A DNA stretch of 15,114 nucleotides from DATFBY01 sp035253585. Its GTDB lineage: Bacteria; Gemmatimonadota; Gemmatimonadetes; Gemmatimonadales; Gemmatimonadaceae. Positions within the stretch are counted from its first letter, which is position 1. The number at the start of each line of letters is the position of its first letter. Of the stretch, positions 6,672 through 13,096 are shown in pieces. The notes beneath the pieces are model-generated. The model saw only the letters and a program-made list of their open reading frames with translations. It had not been told where the DNA came from and searched no databases. The stretch is taken from assembly GCA_035253585.1 (NCBI GenBank), contig DATFBY010000088.1, positions 1 through 15,114 on the forward strand. Direction: 5' to 3'. Position numbers and translations under genes: made by a program.

Positions 6672-7655
6672 GTGGTTCGTAAGTCCAATCGTGCGCCCAT
6701 GTTGCGGCGCATTACCGGTTTCGCAGGGACGATAGCTACCGCCGGCTTGGCCGCTGGTGCCGTCGTTTCCCTCGACGCGCGCCCAGCACCCGTTCCGGTC
6801 ATGCCGGTCGTGGCGGCCGCAGTCGATGCGACCACCCCCAGCTTCGCCTTCCTCGACTCGCTGTCCGGGAAGAGCGGTAAGCTCCGCGCGCGCTTCGTGC
6901 GCCCGGTGGCCGCTACCGGTACGCTCGAGGTCCCTGTCCTCACGCGCCTCTTCGGTGACACCGCCGAGTCGCACGCCGGCGTGTACACCGTCGCGGATTC
7001 GGCGCGTCCGGCGTCGTTCGCCTTCATCACGCTCCGCCCGTTCAGCGACAAGGTCGCGGGCCGAATCGGCCGTTACCGGATCGGTTTTTGGCCGAACGAG
7101 CGTCGGGGCGGTGGCATGGGTCGCTACGATCTGCCGGCCGGCTTCATCGAAGTCACGCCAGAAAACGTGGACACCTACGTCTCGGAGCACTTCCGGCTGC
7201 GCGACTTCCTGACCAAGGACCAGACCGACGTCTGGCCCAAGTACCTCGTGCTCGATGAGCGTCTCATCGACAAGCTCGAGCTCGTGATCGTCGAGCTCCA
7301 GGCGATGGGCGTGAACGCGCAGCGTCTCGCTGTCATGTCCGGCTTCCGCACGCCCCAGTACAACATCAAGGGCGTTGGGGCGAAGGGCGGCCGCGCGAGC
7401 GACAGCCGTCACCAGTATGGCGACGCCGCTGACGTCTTCGTCGACAACGACAACGACGGCTGGATGGACGATCTGAACGGCGACCGCCGAGTGGACTATC
7501 GTGACGCGCAGGTTCTCCTTCGCGCCGCCGAGCGTGTGGAGCAGGCGCACCCCGAGCTGATCGGTGGCGCCGGCGTCTACAAGTCGACCAAGGCGCACGG
7601 ACCGTTCACCCACATCGACGTGCGCGGCTCGCGCGCGCGGTGGGGTCGCGTGTGA
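6672..7655 (+). CDS. M15-family (MepK/DUF882-like) murein peptidase with Ca2+-loop insertion
   Basis: I chose the GTG at 6672: it has a strong Shine-Dalgarno (AGGGAGG, 6660-6666) and lies directly after the riboswitch, whereas the longer open frame would translate the aptamer. The product has 327 residues. Residues about 13-30 form a signal peptide or anchor, followed by an Ala/Pro-rich stretch. The C-terminal catalytic domain has SGFRTPQYN, then SRHQYGDAAD with H247 and D254, then HIDVRG with H314, the three zinc ligands of M15 enzymes. The last part (GGAGVY...HIDVRG..ARW) resembles E. coli MepK, which cuts 3-3 crosslinks. Between ligands two and three lies an Asp-rich segment (258-278) like EF-hand or dockerin calcium loops. 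The usual acidic residue near the last histidine is not obvious. The substrate is inferred. Confidence 0.85.
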   Translation: MVRKSNRAPMLRRITGFAGTIATAGLAAGAVVSLDARPAPVPVMPVVAAAVDATTPSFAFLDSLSGKSGKLRARFVRPVAATGTLEVPVLTRLFGDTAESHAGVYTVADSARPASFAFITLRPFSDKVAGRIGRYRIGFWPNERRGGGMGRYDLPAGFIEVTPENVDTYVSEHFRLRDFLTKDQTDVWPKYLVLDERLIDKLELVIVELQAMGVNAQRLAVMSGFRTPQYNIKGVGAKGGRASDSRHQYGDAADVFVDNDNDGWMDDLNGDRRVDYRDAQVLLRAAERVEQAHPELIGGAGVYKSTKAHGPFTHIDVRGSRARWGRV

Positions 7656-8725
7656 CACACTTCGACTCCGCGAGCCGCGCCGGCGATACGGGCAGTGCGC
7701 GGCACCGGGGCCGACCAAGCCACGCGACGCGAAAGCTGAAGGCGCTACTCTCGGTACGGACGCCCGCGCTTTTCCTCCTCGGCGTTCTGGCGACGATCGG
7801 CTTCCTGAACCCTCGACATTCGCACCGGCTCGAGCAGCATGCGCCGGCGCGCCCGTTGCCGATCGCCGAGCCGTCGTCTCACGCGTTCGGCCGGAGTGGC
7901 GCCGTTCAAGTGCGCTTCGCCATGCCCGGCGCTCCGGTCGAGTATCCCATTCGTCTGAGCGGTGACCCGACCGCGCTCGCCTACGAGTGGGTACGCATTG
8001 CCGACGCGACGTCGATCGAGATCCCGCGTCCGCTGGCGGGCGACACTGTCACCGCGCCGCGCGAGCCCGGCTTCTATCACCTGGCGCTGGTGCGCGACGG
8101 CGTCCGTCGCATCCTGAACGATCTCACTGTTGCCGTCATGCTCCCCTTCGAGGAGAAGCGCGGCGCAACGATCGACGGATATCGGATCGGCACGTACGTG
8201 GCCGAGATGGTGGGCGGCAGCGGCAACGATCGCCCAGCCGGTTTCGTGAAGGTCACACCCGCCGACGAGGCGCTCTCCATCTCGAAGCACCTGCGCATGG
8301 CTGACTTCCTCACCCAGGATGGACAGACTACGTGGCCGCGTTATGCCGCGGTCAGCCCGCGCGTGCTCGACAAGCTCGAGCTGGTATTGGCCGAGCTCGC
8401 GTCCTGGCGCGGCGACAGCACGCCCGTTGGCATCGAAGTCGACGTCCACTCGGCGTATCGCTCGCCCTCGTACAATCGCGTCGTTCGGAGCGCGGCGCGC
8501 GATTCGCGCCACCAGTACGGCGACGCCGTCGACGTCGCCATCGACGCCAATGGCGACGGCCGGTTTACGTTGCGCGACGCGCGACTCGTTGCGCGTGCCG
8601 TAGACGCGGTCGAAGCCAAGTACCCCGATCTCGTCGGCGGGATGGGGGTGTATGCCAGCCGTCGGATTCGCCATCCTTATGTGCACATCGATGCGCGCGG
8701 GCAGCGTGCCCGCTGGCGCGGCTGA
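7652..8725 (+). CDS. Second M15-family (MepK-like) peptidase, tandem paralogue
   Basis: It starts at the GTG at 7652, overlapping the previous stop by four bases (GTGA), which implies translational coupling; the product has 357 residues. A basic N-terminus leads into one membrane helix (about 37-53). The remainder parallels the upstream protein along its length: YRIG, PAGFVKVTP, SKHLRMADFLTQD, TWPRY, LDKLELV, then YRSPSYN and the zinc motif SRHQYGDAVD with H287 and D294, and HIDARG with H345. Between them, DANGDGRFTLRD (298-309) is a textbook 12-residue EF-hand loop. The N-terminal half differs most from the paralogue and has an Ig-like beta-rich look. Likely a periplasmic zinc peptidase on peptidoglycan stems, sharing riboswitch control through the operon. 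Confidence 0.82.
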   Translation: MTHFDSASRAGDTGSARHRGRPSHATRKLKALLSVRTPALFLLGVLATIGFLNPRHSHRLEQHAPARPLPIAEPSSHAFGRSGAVQVRFAMPGAPVEYPIRLSGDPTALAYEWVRIADATSIEIPRPLAGDTVTAPREPGFYHLALVRDGVRRILNDLTVAVMLPFEEKRGATIDGYRIGTYVAEMVGGSGNDRPAGFVKVTPADEALSISKHLRMADFLTQDGQTTWPRYAAVSPRVLDKLELVLAELASWRGDSTPVGIEVDVHSAYRSPSYNRVVRSAARDSRHQYGDAVDVAIDANGDGRFTLRDARLVARAVDAVEAKYPDLVGGMGVYASRRIRHPYVHIDARGQRARWRG

Positions 8726-8749
8726 TCGAGCACTGAGCGAGGCGATCCG

Positions 8750-9205
8750 ATGAACGAGTATCTGCGCGACCGCGTTCTCCGAAAGCTGGAGACGCTTTCC
8801 GACGAGCGCATCTATCAGGTGCTCGACTACGTCGACTTTCTCGAGTCCAAGTACGCGCAGCGGCAGGCACCGAGCTCGAACGTGTTCACGCGCTTCACCG
8901 AAGGCGTGGAAGATACGCTGCGCGCCGGTCGCATTTCGGCGTCGACCGTCGCCGAAACGATGGGTCTGCTCAACAAGGCAATGGGAGTCTTGTCAGGCGT
9001 CGCCGCGGCTGGAAAGTCGGTGGCGAACGACATGGTGAGCGCCGCATCGCGCGCCGCCGAGCGTGCGGCTCCAGCGCCACCGACTCCTCCACCTTCGGCT
9101 CCGCCACCGCCCGCGCCGCCAAGCTCGACGGCGCCTCCATCTCCGCCGGCAGCCTCACCGCCGACGGCCGGAACGACATCGGAAACCGGAGGGGCCGCCG
9201 CATGA
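8750..9205 (+). CDS. Small protein with DUF2281-like N-terminus and Pro-rich tail
   Basis: A 151-residue protein of unknown function. Residues 1-37 (RVLRKLETLSDERIYQVLDYVDFLESKY) resemble the short helical DUF2281 type often seen in antitoxin-like proteins, but no toxin gene is beside it. Residues 45-100 are helical and rich in Ala, Gly and Ser. Residues about 105-151 are almost only Pro, Ala, Ser and Thr and probably disordered. There is no signal peptide. The gene starts 24 bases after the second peptidase and overlaps the next gene by four bases (ATGA), so it belongs to the same operon. The name should stay hypothetical. Confidence 0.65.
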   Translation: MNEYLRDRVLRKLETLSDERIYQVLDYVDFLESKYAQRQAPSSNVFTRFTEGVEDTLRAGRISASTVAETMGLLNKAMGVLSGVAAAGKSVANDMVSAASRAAERAAPAPPTPPPSAPPPPAPPSSTAPPSPPAASPPTAGTTSETGGAAA

Positions 9206-9675
9206 CCGAGACCGCACGTCCCGGAGGCGCCGAGCGAATTCAGGCGATGCTCGAAAAGCGCGCACGTCGCGCGAAGCGCAAGATCACTCGTCAGGCACAG
9301 GGCGCGAAGCGCACGATTCTCGATACGGTCCGGCTCTTCCCGCAGTACGGTCAGCTGCTGTGGGGTCTGCTCACCGACCGTCGCGTCGCCGTCGTCGACA
9401 AGCTGCTCGTCGGCGCCGCGCTGGCGTACGTCGTGATGCCGCTCGATCTCATTCCAGATTACATCCCGTTCTTCGGCGAAGTGGACGACGTTTACGTGCT
9501 CGTGCTCGCCGTTCGCCGCCTGCTCAAGAACGCGGGAAGCCGCGTCGTGCGCGAGCATTGGACAGGAAGTCTCAAGCAGCTGAGCGCCGCGAATCTTCGA
9601 ACGGTGTTGGCAGCCGCCGTGTTCTTCCTTCCGCGTCGCTCGCGGCGGCGATTGCGCGCCGTCCTGCGCCGATGA
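9202..9675 (+). CDS. DUF1232 (YkvA-like) membrane protein
   Basis: A 157-residue protein starting at the ATG that overlaps the previous stop. Residues 10-40 are strongly basic and helical. Residues about 62-105 are the DUF1232 core: a hydrophobic helix (KLLVGAALAYVVMP) followed by the signature PLDLIPDYIPFFGEVDD, then a second hydrophobic helix (VYVLVLAVRRLL). The C-terminus (139-157) is another hydrophobic stretch ending in an Arg-rich tail. The family is found in many bacteria and has no settled function; members are thought to be small integral membrane proteins. Its tie to the Pro-rich protein and the peptidases is by operon only. Confidence 0.78.
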   Translation: MTETARPGGAERIQAMLEKRARRAKRKITRQAQGAKRTILDTVRLFPQYGQLLWGLLTDRRVAVVDKLLVGAALAYVVMPLDLIPDYIPFFGEVDDVYVLVLAVRRLLKNAGSRVVREHWTGSLKQLSAANLRTVLAAAVFFLPRRSRRRLRAVLRR

Positions 9676-9697
9676 GCGTGCGCTCGCGCTGAGCCAC

Positions 9698-9731
9698 TGG
9701 ACGCTCCGGAATACCGCGTCTACATTTCACT
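9698..9731 (+). promoter_or_regulatory. Candidate guaB promoter giving a leaderless mRNA
   Basis: TGGACG (9698-9703), a 17-base spacer and TACATT (9721-9726) make a -35/-10 pair, each with four of six consensus bases. The -10 ends five bases before the guaB ATG, so transcription would begin at or within a base or two of the start codon. There is no Shine-Dalgarno in front of that ATG, which agrees with leaderless initiation. Confidence 0.45.
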
Positions 9732-11291
9732 ATGGCTACCAGAACAAGATCGACTCTTCGGCCCGCCGGCTCTGCCAACGCAGAGGGCGGGCCTTCGCGT
9801 ATTGGGGAGGACACGGAGCAGAGCGCCACCGTCGCCGCTCGCGTTCGTCTCGAGCATGCGCTCACGTTCGACGATGTTTTGCTGGTGCCGCGACATGCTC
9901 GCACGCATCCGAAGGACGTCTCCACCGCCACACGCTTCACGCGCGGCATCGCGCTCAACGTTCCGCTCGTGTCGGCGGCGATGGACACCGTCACCGAATC
10001 CGAGATGGGCATTGCCATGGCGCGCGCCGGCGGCATCGGTGTCATCCACAAGAACATGTCCATCGATCGCCAGGCCGCCGAAGTCGATCGGGTGAAACGC
10101 TCCGAGAGCGGAATGATTCTCAATCCGATCACGCTATCGCCTGACGCGACGCTGCGCGAAGCGACGAACCTGATGACGCGCTTCAAGATCTCGGGCGTGC
10201 CGATCGTCGATCGCGAAGGACGACTGGTCGGAATAATCACCAATCGAGATCTGCAATTCGAGCGCGTTCTCGACCGTCCCGTGCGCGAGGTGATGACGAA
10301 GGAAAATCTCCGCACCGCGCCGATCGGAACGACGCTCGACGAAGCGGAGGCGATCCTCGGTCGCTATCGCATCGAAAAGCTTCCGGTGGTGGATGACCAG
10401 GGGCGGCTCAAAGGCCTGATCACGGTCAAGGACATTCACAAGCGACGCCAGTATCCGAATGCGAACAAGGATCGCCACGGCCGGCTACGCGTCGCGGCGG
10501 CGGTAGGCGCGGGCGGCGATTATCTCGATCGCGCGCGCTCTCTCATTGCGGCGGGCGTCGATGCACTGGTCATCGACACCGCGCACGGGCACGCCGAGGG
10601 TGTGCTGCGCGCCACGGCCGAGGTTCGCGATCTCTTCCCCGATGTGCAGCTGATCGCGGGAAACGTTGCGACGCGCGCCGGTGCGGCGGCGCTAGTGGAG
10701 CGTGGCGTCGATGCGGTGAAGGTCGGCGTCGGCCCGGGCTCGATCTGCACCACGCGGGTCGTTACCGGCGTCGGTGTGCCGCAGCTCACGGCAGTGTTCG
10801 ATGCTGTCGAGGGATCCGGTGATGTCCCCGTCATCGCCGATGGCGGAATCAAGTATTCGGGCGACATCGTGAAGGCGCTGGCGGCTGGCGCCTCGTGCGT
10901 GATGATGGGTTCGATGCTCGCCGGCACCGAAGAGAGTCCGGGCGAATCGTTCCTGCTCGAGGGTCGCCGCTTCAAGATGATTCGCGGCATGGGGAGCCTC
11001 TCTGCAATGCAGGACGGGAGTGCCGATCGCTACTTCCAGGAAGGGGAGATGTCGGCACGGAAGCTGGTTCCTGAAGGGATCGAGGGACGAGTGCCGTACA
11101 AGGGCCCGGTGAGCGACGTGATCTTTCAGATGGTGGGTGGTCTTCGCAGCGGGATGGGTTACGTGGGCTGCGGCGACATCGATGAGCTTCGCACGAACAC
11201 GGAATTCGTGCGCATCACGGCGGCGGGTCTCCGCGAATCGCACCCGCATGATGTACAAATCACGAGGGAAGCACCGAATTACAGCCTGTGA
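9732..11291 (+). CDS. guaB: Inosine-5'-monophosphate dehydrogenase
   Basis: GuaB oxidises IMP to XMP with NAD+, the rate-limiting step of guanine nucleotide synthesis in the cytoplasm. The 519-residue protein shows ALTFDDVLLVP (43-53), two CBS domains (about 128-245, with MTRFKISGVPIVD and EAILGRYRIEKLPVVDDQGRL), the IMP loop GPGSICTTR with catalytic C339, DGGIKYSGDIVKALAAGA, and the phosphate and flap segments MGSLSAMQ and EGIEGRVPYKG. Compared with Bacillus GuaB it has about 31 extra residues at the N-terminus (Cys339 against the familiar Cys at about 308). No ATG, GTG or TTG codon lies in frame between 9732 and the conserved core, so the extension appears real. It is probably transcribed alone, with its own promoter and a terminator at 11334. 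Confidence 0.97.
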   Translation: MATRTRSTLRPAGSANAEGGPSRIGEDTEQSATVAARVRLEHALTFDDVLLVPRHARTHPKDVSTATRFTRGIALNVPLVSAAMDTVTESEMGIAMARAGGIGVIHKNMSIDRQAAEVDRVKRSESGMILNPITLSPDATLREATNLMTRFKISGVPIVDREGRLVGIITNRDLQFERVLDRPVREVMTKENLRTAPIGTTLDEAEAILGRYRIEKLPVVDDQGRLKGLITVKDIHKRRQYPNANKDRHGRLRVAAAVGAGGDYLDRARSLIAAGVDALVIDTAHGHAEGVLRATAEVRDLFPDVQLIAGNVATRAGAAALVERGVDAVKVGVGPGSICTTRVVTGVGVPQLTAVFDAVEGSGDVPVIADGGIKYSGDIVKALAAGASCVMMGSMLAGTEESPGESFLLEGRRFKMIRGMGSLSAMQDGSADRYFQEGEMSARKLVPEGIEGRVPYKGPVSDVIFQMVGGLRSGMGYVGCGDIDELRTNTEFVRITAAGLRESHPHDVQITREAPNYSL

Positions 11292-11295
11292 CATC

Positions 11296-11397
11296 GGGAC
11301 TCGGGACTCGGGACTCGGCATGAACGCAAGGAAGCGCCGGTCGGCTCCGCCGACCGGCGCATTCATTTTCCCCGCCGAGTCCCGAGTCCCGAGTCCC
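11296..11397. repeat. Perfect inverted repeat of three GGGACTC heptamers flanking the guaB terminator
   Basis: The left arm (11296-11319) is three GGGACTC units plus GGC; the right arm (11374-11397) is its exact reverse complement, 24 of 24 bases. One further C-G pair (11295/11398) extends it. Inside, ATGAA (11320-11324) can pair with TTCAT (11362-11366), and the centre is the terminator hairpin. The whole about 104-base unit could extrude as one long cruciform. The left arm also has spaced GGG runs that could form a G-quadruplex. Confidence 0.85.
11334..11369 (+). terminator. Intrinsic terminator of guaB
   Basis: GCGCCGGTCGG (11334-11344) and CCGACCGGCGC (11350-11360) form a perfect 11-pair GC-rich stem with a five-base loop CTCCG, followed at once by ATTCATTTT (11361-11369). 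It begins 42 bases after the guaB stop. The T tract is interrupted but adequate. Confidence 0.7.
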
Positions 11398-11562
11398 GCT
11401 CTGTCCTTGACAAATTCTCACCCTTTCCCGAAAGTTGCGCGGCCGATCGCAGACGCGGTCGGCGTTTCCATGTAGCACCTCTGTAGTCCTGTGTAGTGCC
11501 GTCCGCCATCCCACCACGGCGCAGTTCCGCACCCTTTCAGCAGCCTTCCCGGGAGCCCCAGC
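11398..11562 (+). promoter_or_regulatory. Leader region of the amino-acid permease
   Basis: TTGACA at 11407-11412 is a perfect -35, but the base-17 position downstream offers only GAAAGT (11430-11435) as -10, so the promoter is uncertain. A hairpin GCCGATCGC/GCGGTCGGC (11442-11450, 11455-11463, one G-T pair, loop AGAC) followed by GTTTCC could attenuate transcription. I recognise no known riboswitch in this leader. Confidence 0.35.
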
Positions 11563-13029
11563 ATGGGACTGACTAGCACCAAGAGCATCTCCGTCCTGCA
11601 AGCCGAAGCCTCCGAAGAGGGGCAGGGCACACTCAAACGTGCGCTGACCGGCACGAACCTCGTCCTCCTCGGCATCGGCGCGATCATCGGCGCCGGCATC
11701 TTCGTGCTCACGGGAACGGCGGCGGCACAGTTCGCGGGGCCGGGCGTCGTGTACTCCTTCGTCCTCGCCGGCATCGCCTGCCTCTTCGCCGGACTCTGTT
11801 ACGCCGAGTTCGCGTCGATGATTCCGATCGCCGGAAGCGCGTACACCTACGGCTACGCCACGATGGGTGAGCTGGTGGCGTGGACGATCGGATGGGACCT
11901 GATCCTCGAATACCTCTTCGGCGCGTCGACTGTCGCGGTCGGCTGGTCAGGCTACTTCACCGACTTCATGCGACAGATCGGGATTCACCTTCCCGCGAAT
12001 CTCACCAACGCGCCGTTCCGCGTCATCGGAACGCACACGCTCGAGCGCACCGGCGCACTGATCAATCTCCCGGCGATGTTCCTCATCGCACTGATGACGA
12101 CGCTCCTCGTCATCGGCATTCGCGAATCGGCTCGTTTCAACAACCTGATCGTGTTCGTGAAGGTGACGATCGTCTTCCTCGTCATCGGATTCGGATTCCA
12201 GTTCGTGAATCCATCGAACTGGGATCCGTTCGTTCCGGAGAACCAAGGCACCTTCGGAGCGTACGGCTGGAGCGGCGTCATTCGCGCCGCGGGTGTGATC
12301 TTCTTCGCCTACATCGGCTTCGATGCGGTATCGACCGCGGCGCAGGAAGCCAAGAATCCACAGAAAGACATGCCGATCGGCATTCTAGGATCGTTGGCGA
12401 TCTGTACCGTGCTCTACATCCTGATGGCGCTTGTGATGACAGGGCTCGCGCACTACACCGAGCTCAACGTTCCTCACCCGGTGACGGTGGCGATCGACAA
12501 AGCAGGCCCGGGTCTCGCCTGGCTCAAGACGTTGGTCAACGTCGGCGCGATCGCCGGATTGGCGTCAGTCGTGCTCGTCATGCTGCTCGGACAGCCGCGC
12601 ATCTTCTACGCGATGTCGCGCGACGGCCTCCTGCCGCCGGTCTTCGGAAAGATTCATCCCAAGTTCCAGACGCCGTACATCACGACGATCGTCACCGGTC
12701 TCGTCGCCGGCATCGTTGCCGGTCTCTTCCCCATCGGCCTGCTCGGCGAGCTGGTATCGATCGGAACGCTGCTCGCCTTCGTGATCGTCTGCGCTGGTGT
12801 GCTCGTCCTCCGTCGCACGCGGCCCGACATTCCTCGTCCATTCCGCACGCCTCTCGTGCCGCTGGTGCCGATCCTCGGCATTCTCAGCTGCGGCCTGCTC
12901 ATGGCTGGGCTGCCCAAAGACACCTGGCTGCGGCTGATCATCTGGATGGCCATCGGCTTCGTCATTTACTTCTCCTACGGAAGGAACCACTCGCGTATCG
13001 CGGCCGGCGACGGGACGGCGGGCGACTGA
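11563..13029 (+). CDS. APC-superfamily amino-acid permease (cationic amino-acid transporter type)
   Basis: A 488-residue integral membrane protein, the usual size for this family, with about twelve hydrophobic helices. The ATG at 11563 has GGGAG seven bases upstream. The first helix carries GIGAIIGAGIFVLTG, the unwound Gly-rich segment that binds the amino-acid backbone in APC transporters. FFAYIGFDAVSTAAQEAKNP (the helix 6 to 7 region) is typical of the CAT/YfnA subgroup. GQPRIFYAMSRDGLLPPVFGKIHPKFQTPY is the conserved stretch around helix 8 and its following loop. It probably imports an amino acid by proton symport; the substrate cannot be read. It stands alone between two hairpins, with no catabolic neighbours. 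Confidence 0.93.
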   Translation: MGLTSTKSISVLQAEASEEGQGTLKRALTGTNLVLLGIGAIIGAGIFVLTGTAAAQFAGPGVVYSFVLAGIACLFAGLCYAEFASMIPIAGSAYTYGYATMGELVAWTIGWDLILEYLFGASTVAVGWSGYFTDFMRQIGIHLPANLTNAPFRVIGTHTLERTGALINLPAMFLIALMTTLLVIGIRESARFNNLIVFVKVTIVFLVIGFGFQFVNPSNWDPFVPENQGTFGAYGWSGVIRAAGVIFFAYIGFDAVSTAAQEAKNPQKDMPIGILGSLAICTVLYILMALVMTGLAHYTELNVPHPVTVAIDKAGPGLAWLKTLVNVGAIAGLASVVLVMLLGQPRIFYAMSRDGLLPPVFGKIHPKFQTPYITTIVTGLVAGIVAGLFPIGLLGELVSIGTLLAFVIVCAGVLVLRRTRPDIPRPFRTPLVPLVPILGILSCGLLMAGLPKDTWLRLIIWMAIGFVIYFSYGRNHSRIAAGDGTAGD

Positions 13030-13047
13030 CCCACCGCGTGTTATCTT

Positions 13048-13079
13048 CAGGCGGCGCTCACGAAAGTGAGCGCCGCCTG
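13048..13079. terminator. Strong hairpin with GAAA tetraloop between permease and nrnA
   Basis: CAGGCGGCGCTCAC (13048-13061) and GTGAGCGCCGCCTG (13066-13079) pair perfectly over 14 bases with a GAAA loop of GNRA type. It begins 18 bases after the permease stop and ends 17 bases before the nrnA ATG. Neither side has a T tract, so it is either a tail-less terminator or an mRNA structure affecting nrnA translation. Confidence 0.55.
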
Positions 13080-13096
13080 TCGCATTCGATACCGTG

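Noticed and set aside
6501..7718. 405-codon minus-strand open frame over the riboswitch and first M15 peptidase
   Set aside because: Antisense shadow: Arg/Glu/His-rich, no recognisable domain, while the plus strand has clear M15 motifs and a riboswitch.
8750..8865. Toxin-antitoxin pair from the DUF2281-like N-terminus
   Set aside because: No toxin-type gene is adjacent; the partner is a DUF1232 membrane protein, and the tail is unlike antitoxins.
11296..11397. CRISPR-like array or tandem-repeat locus
   Set aside because: Units are seven bases, directly abutting and inverted around a hairpin; there are no spacers and no cas genes.
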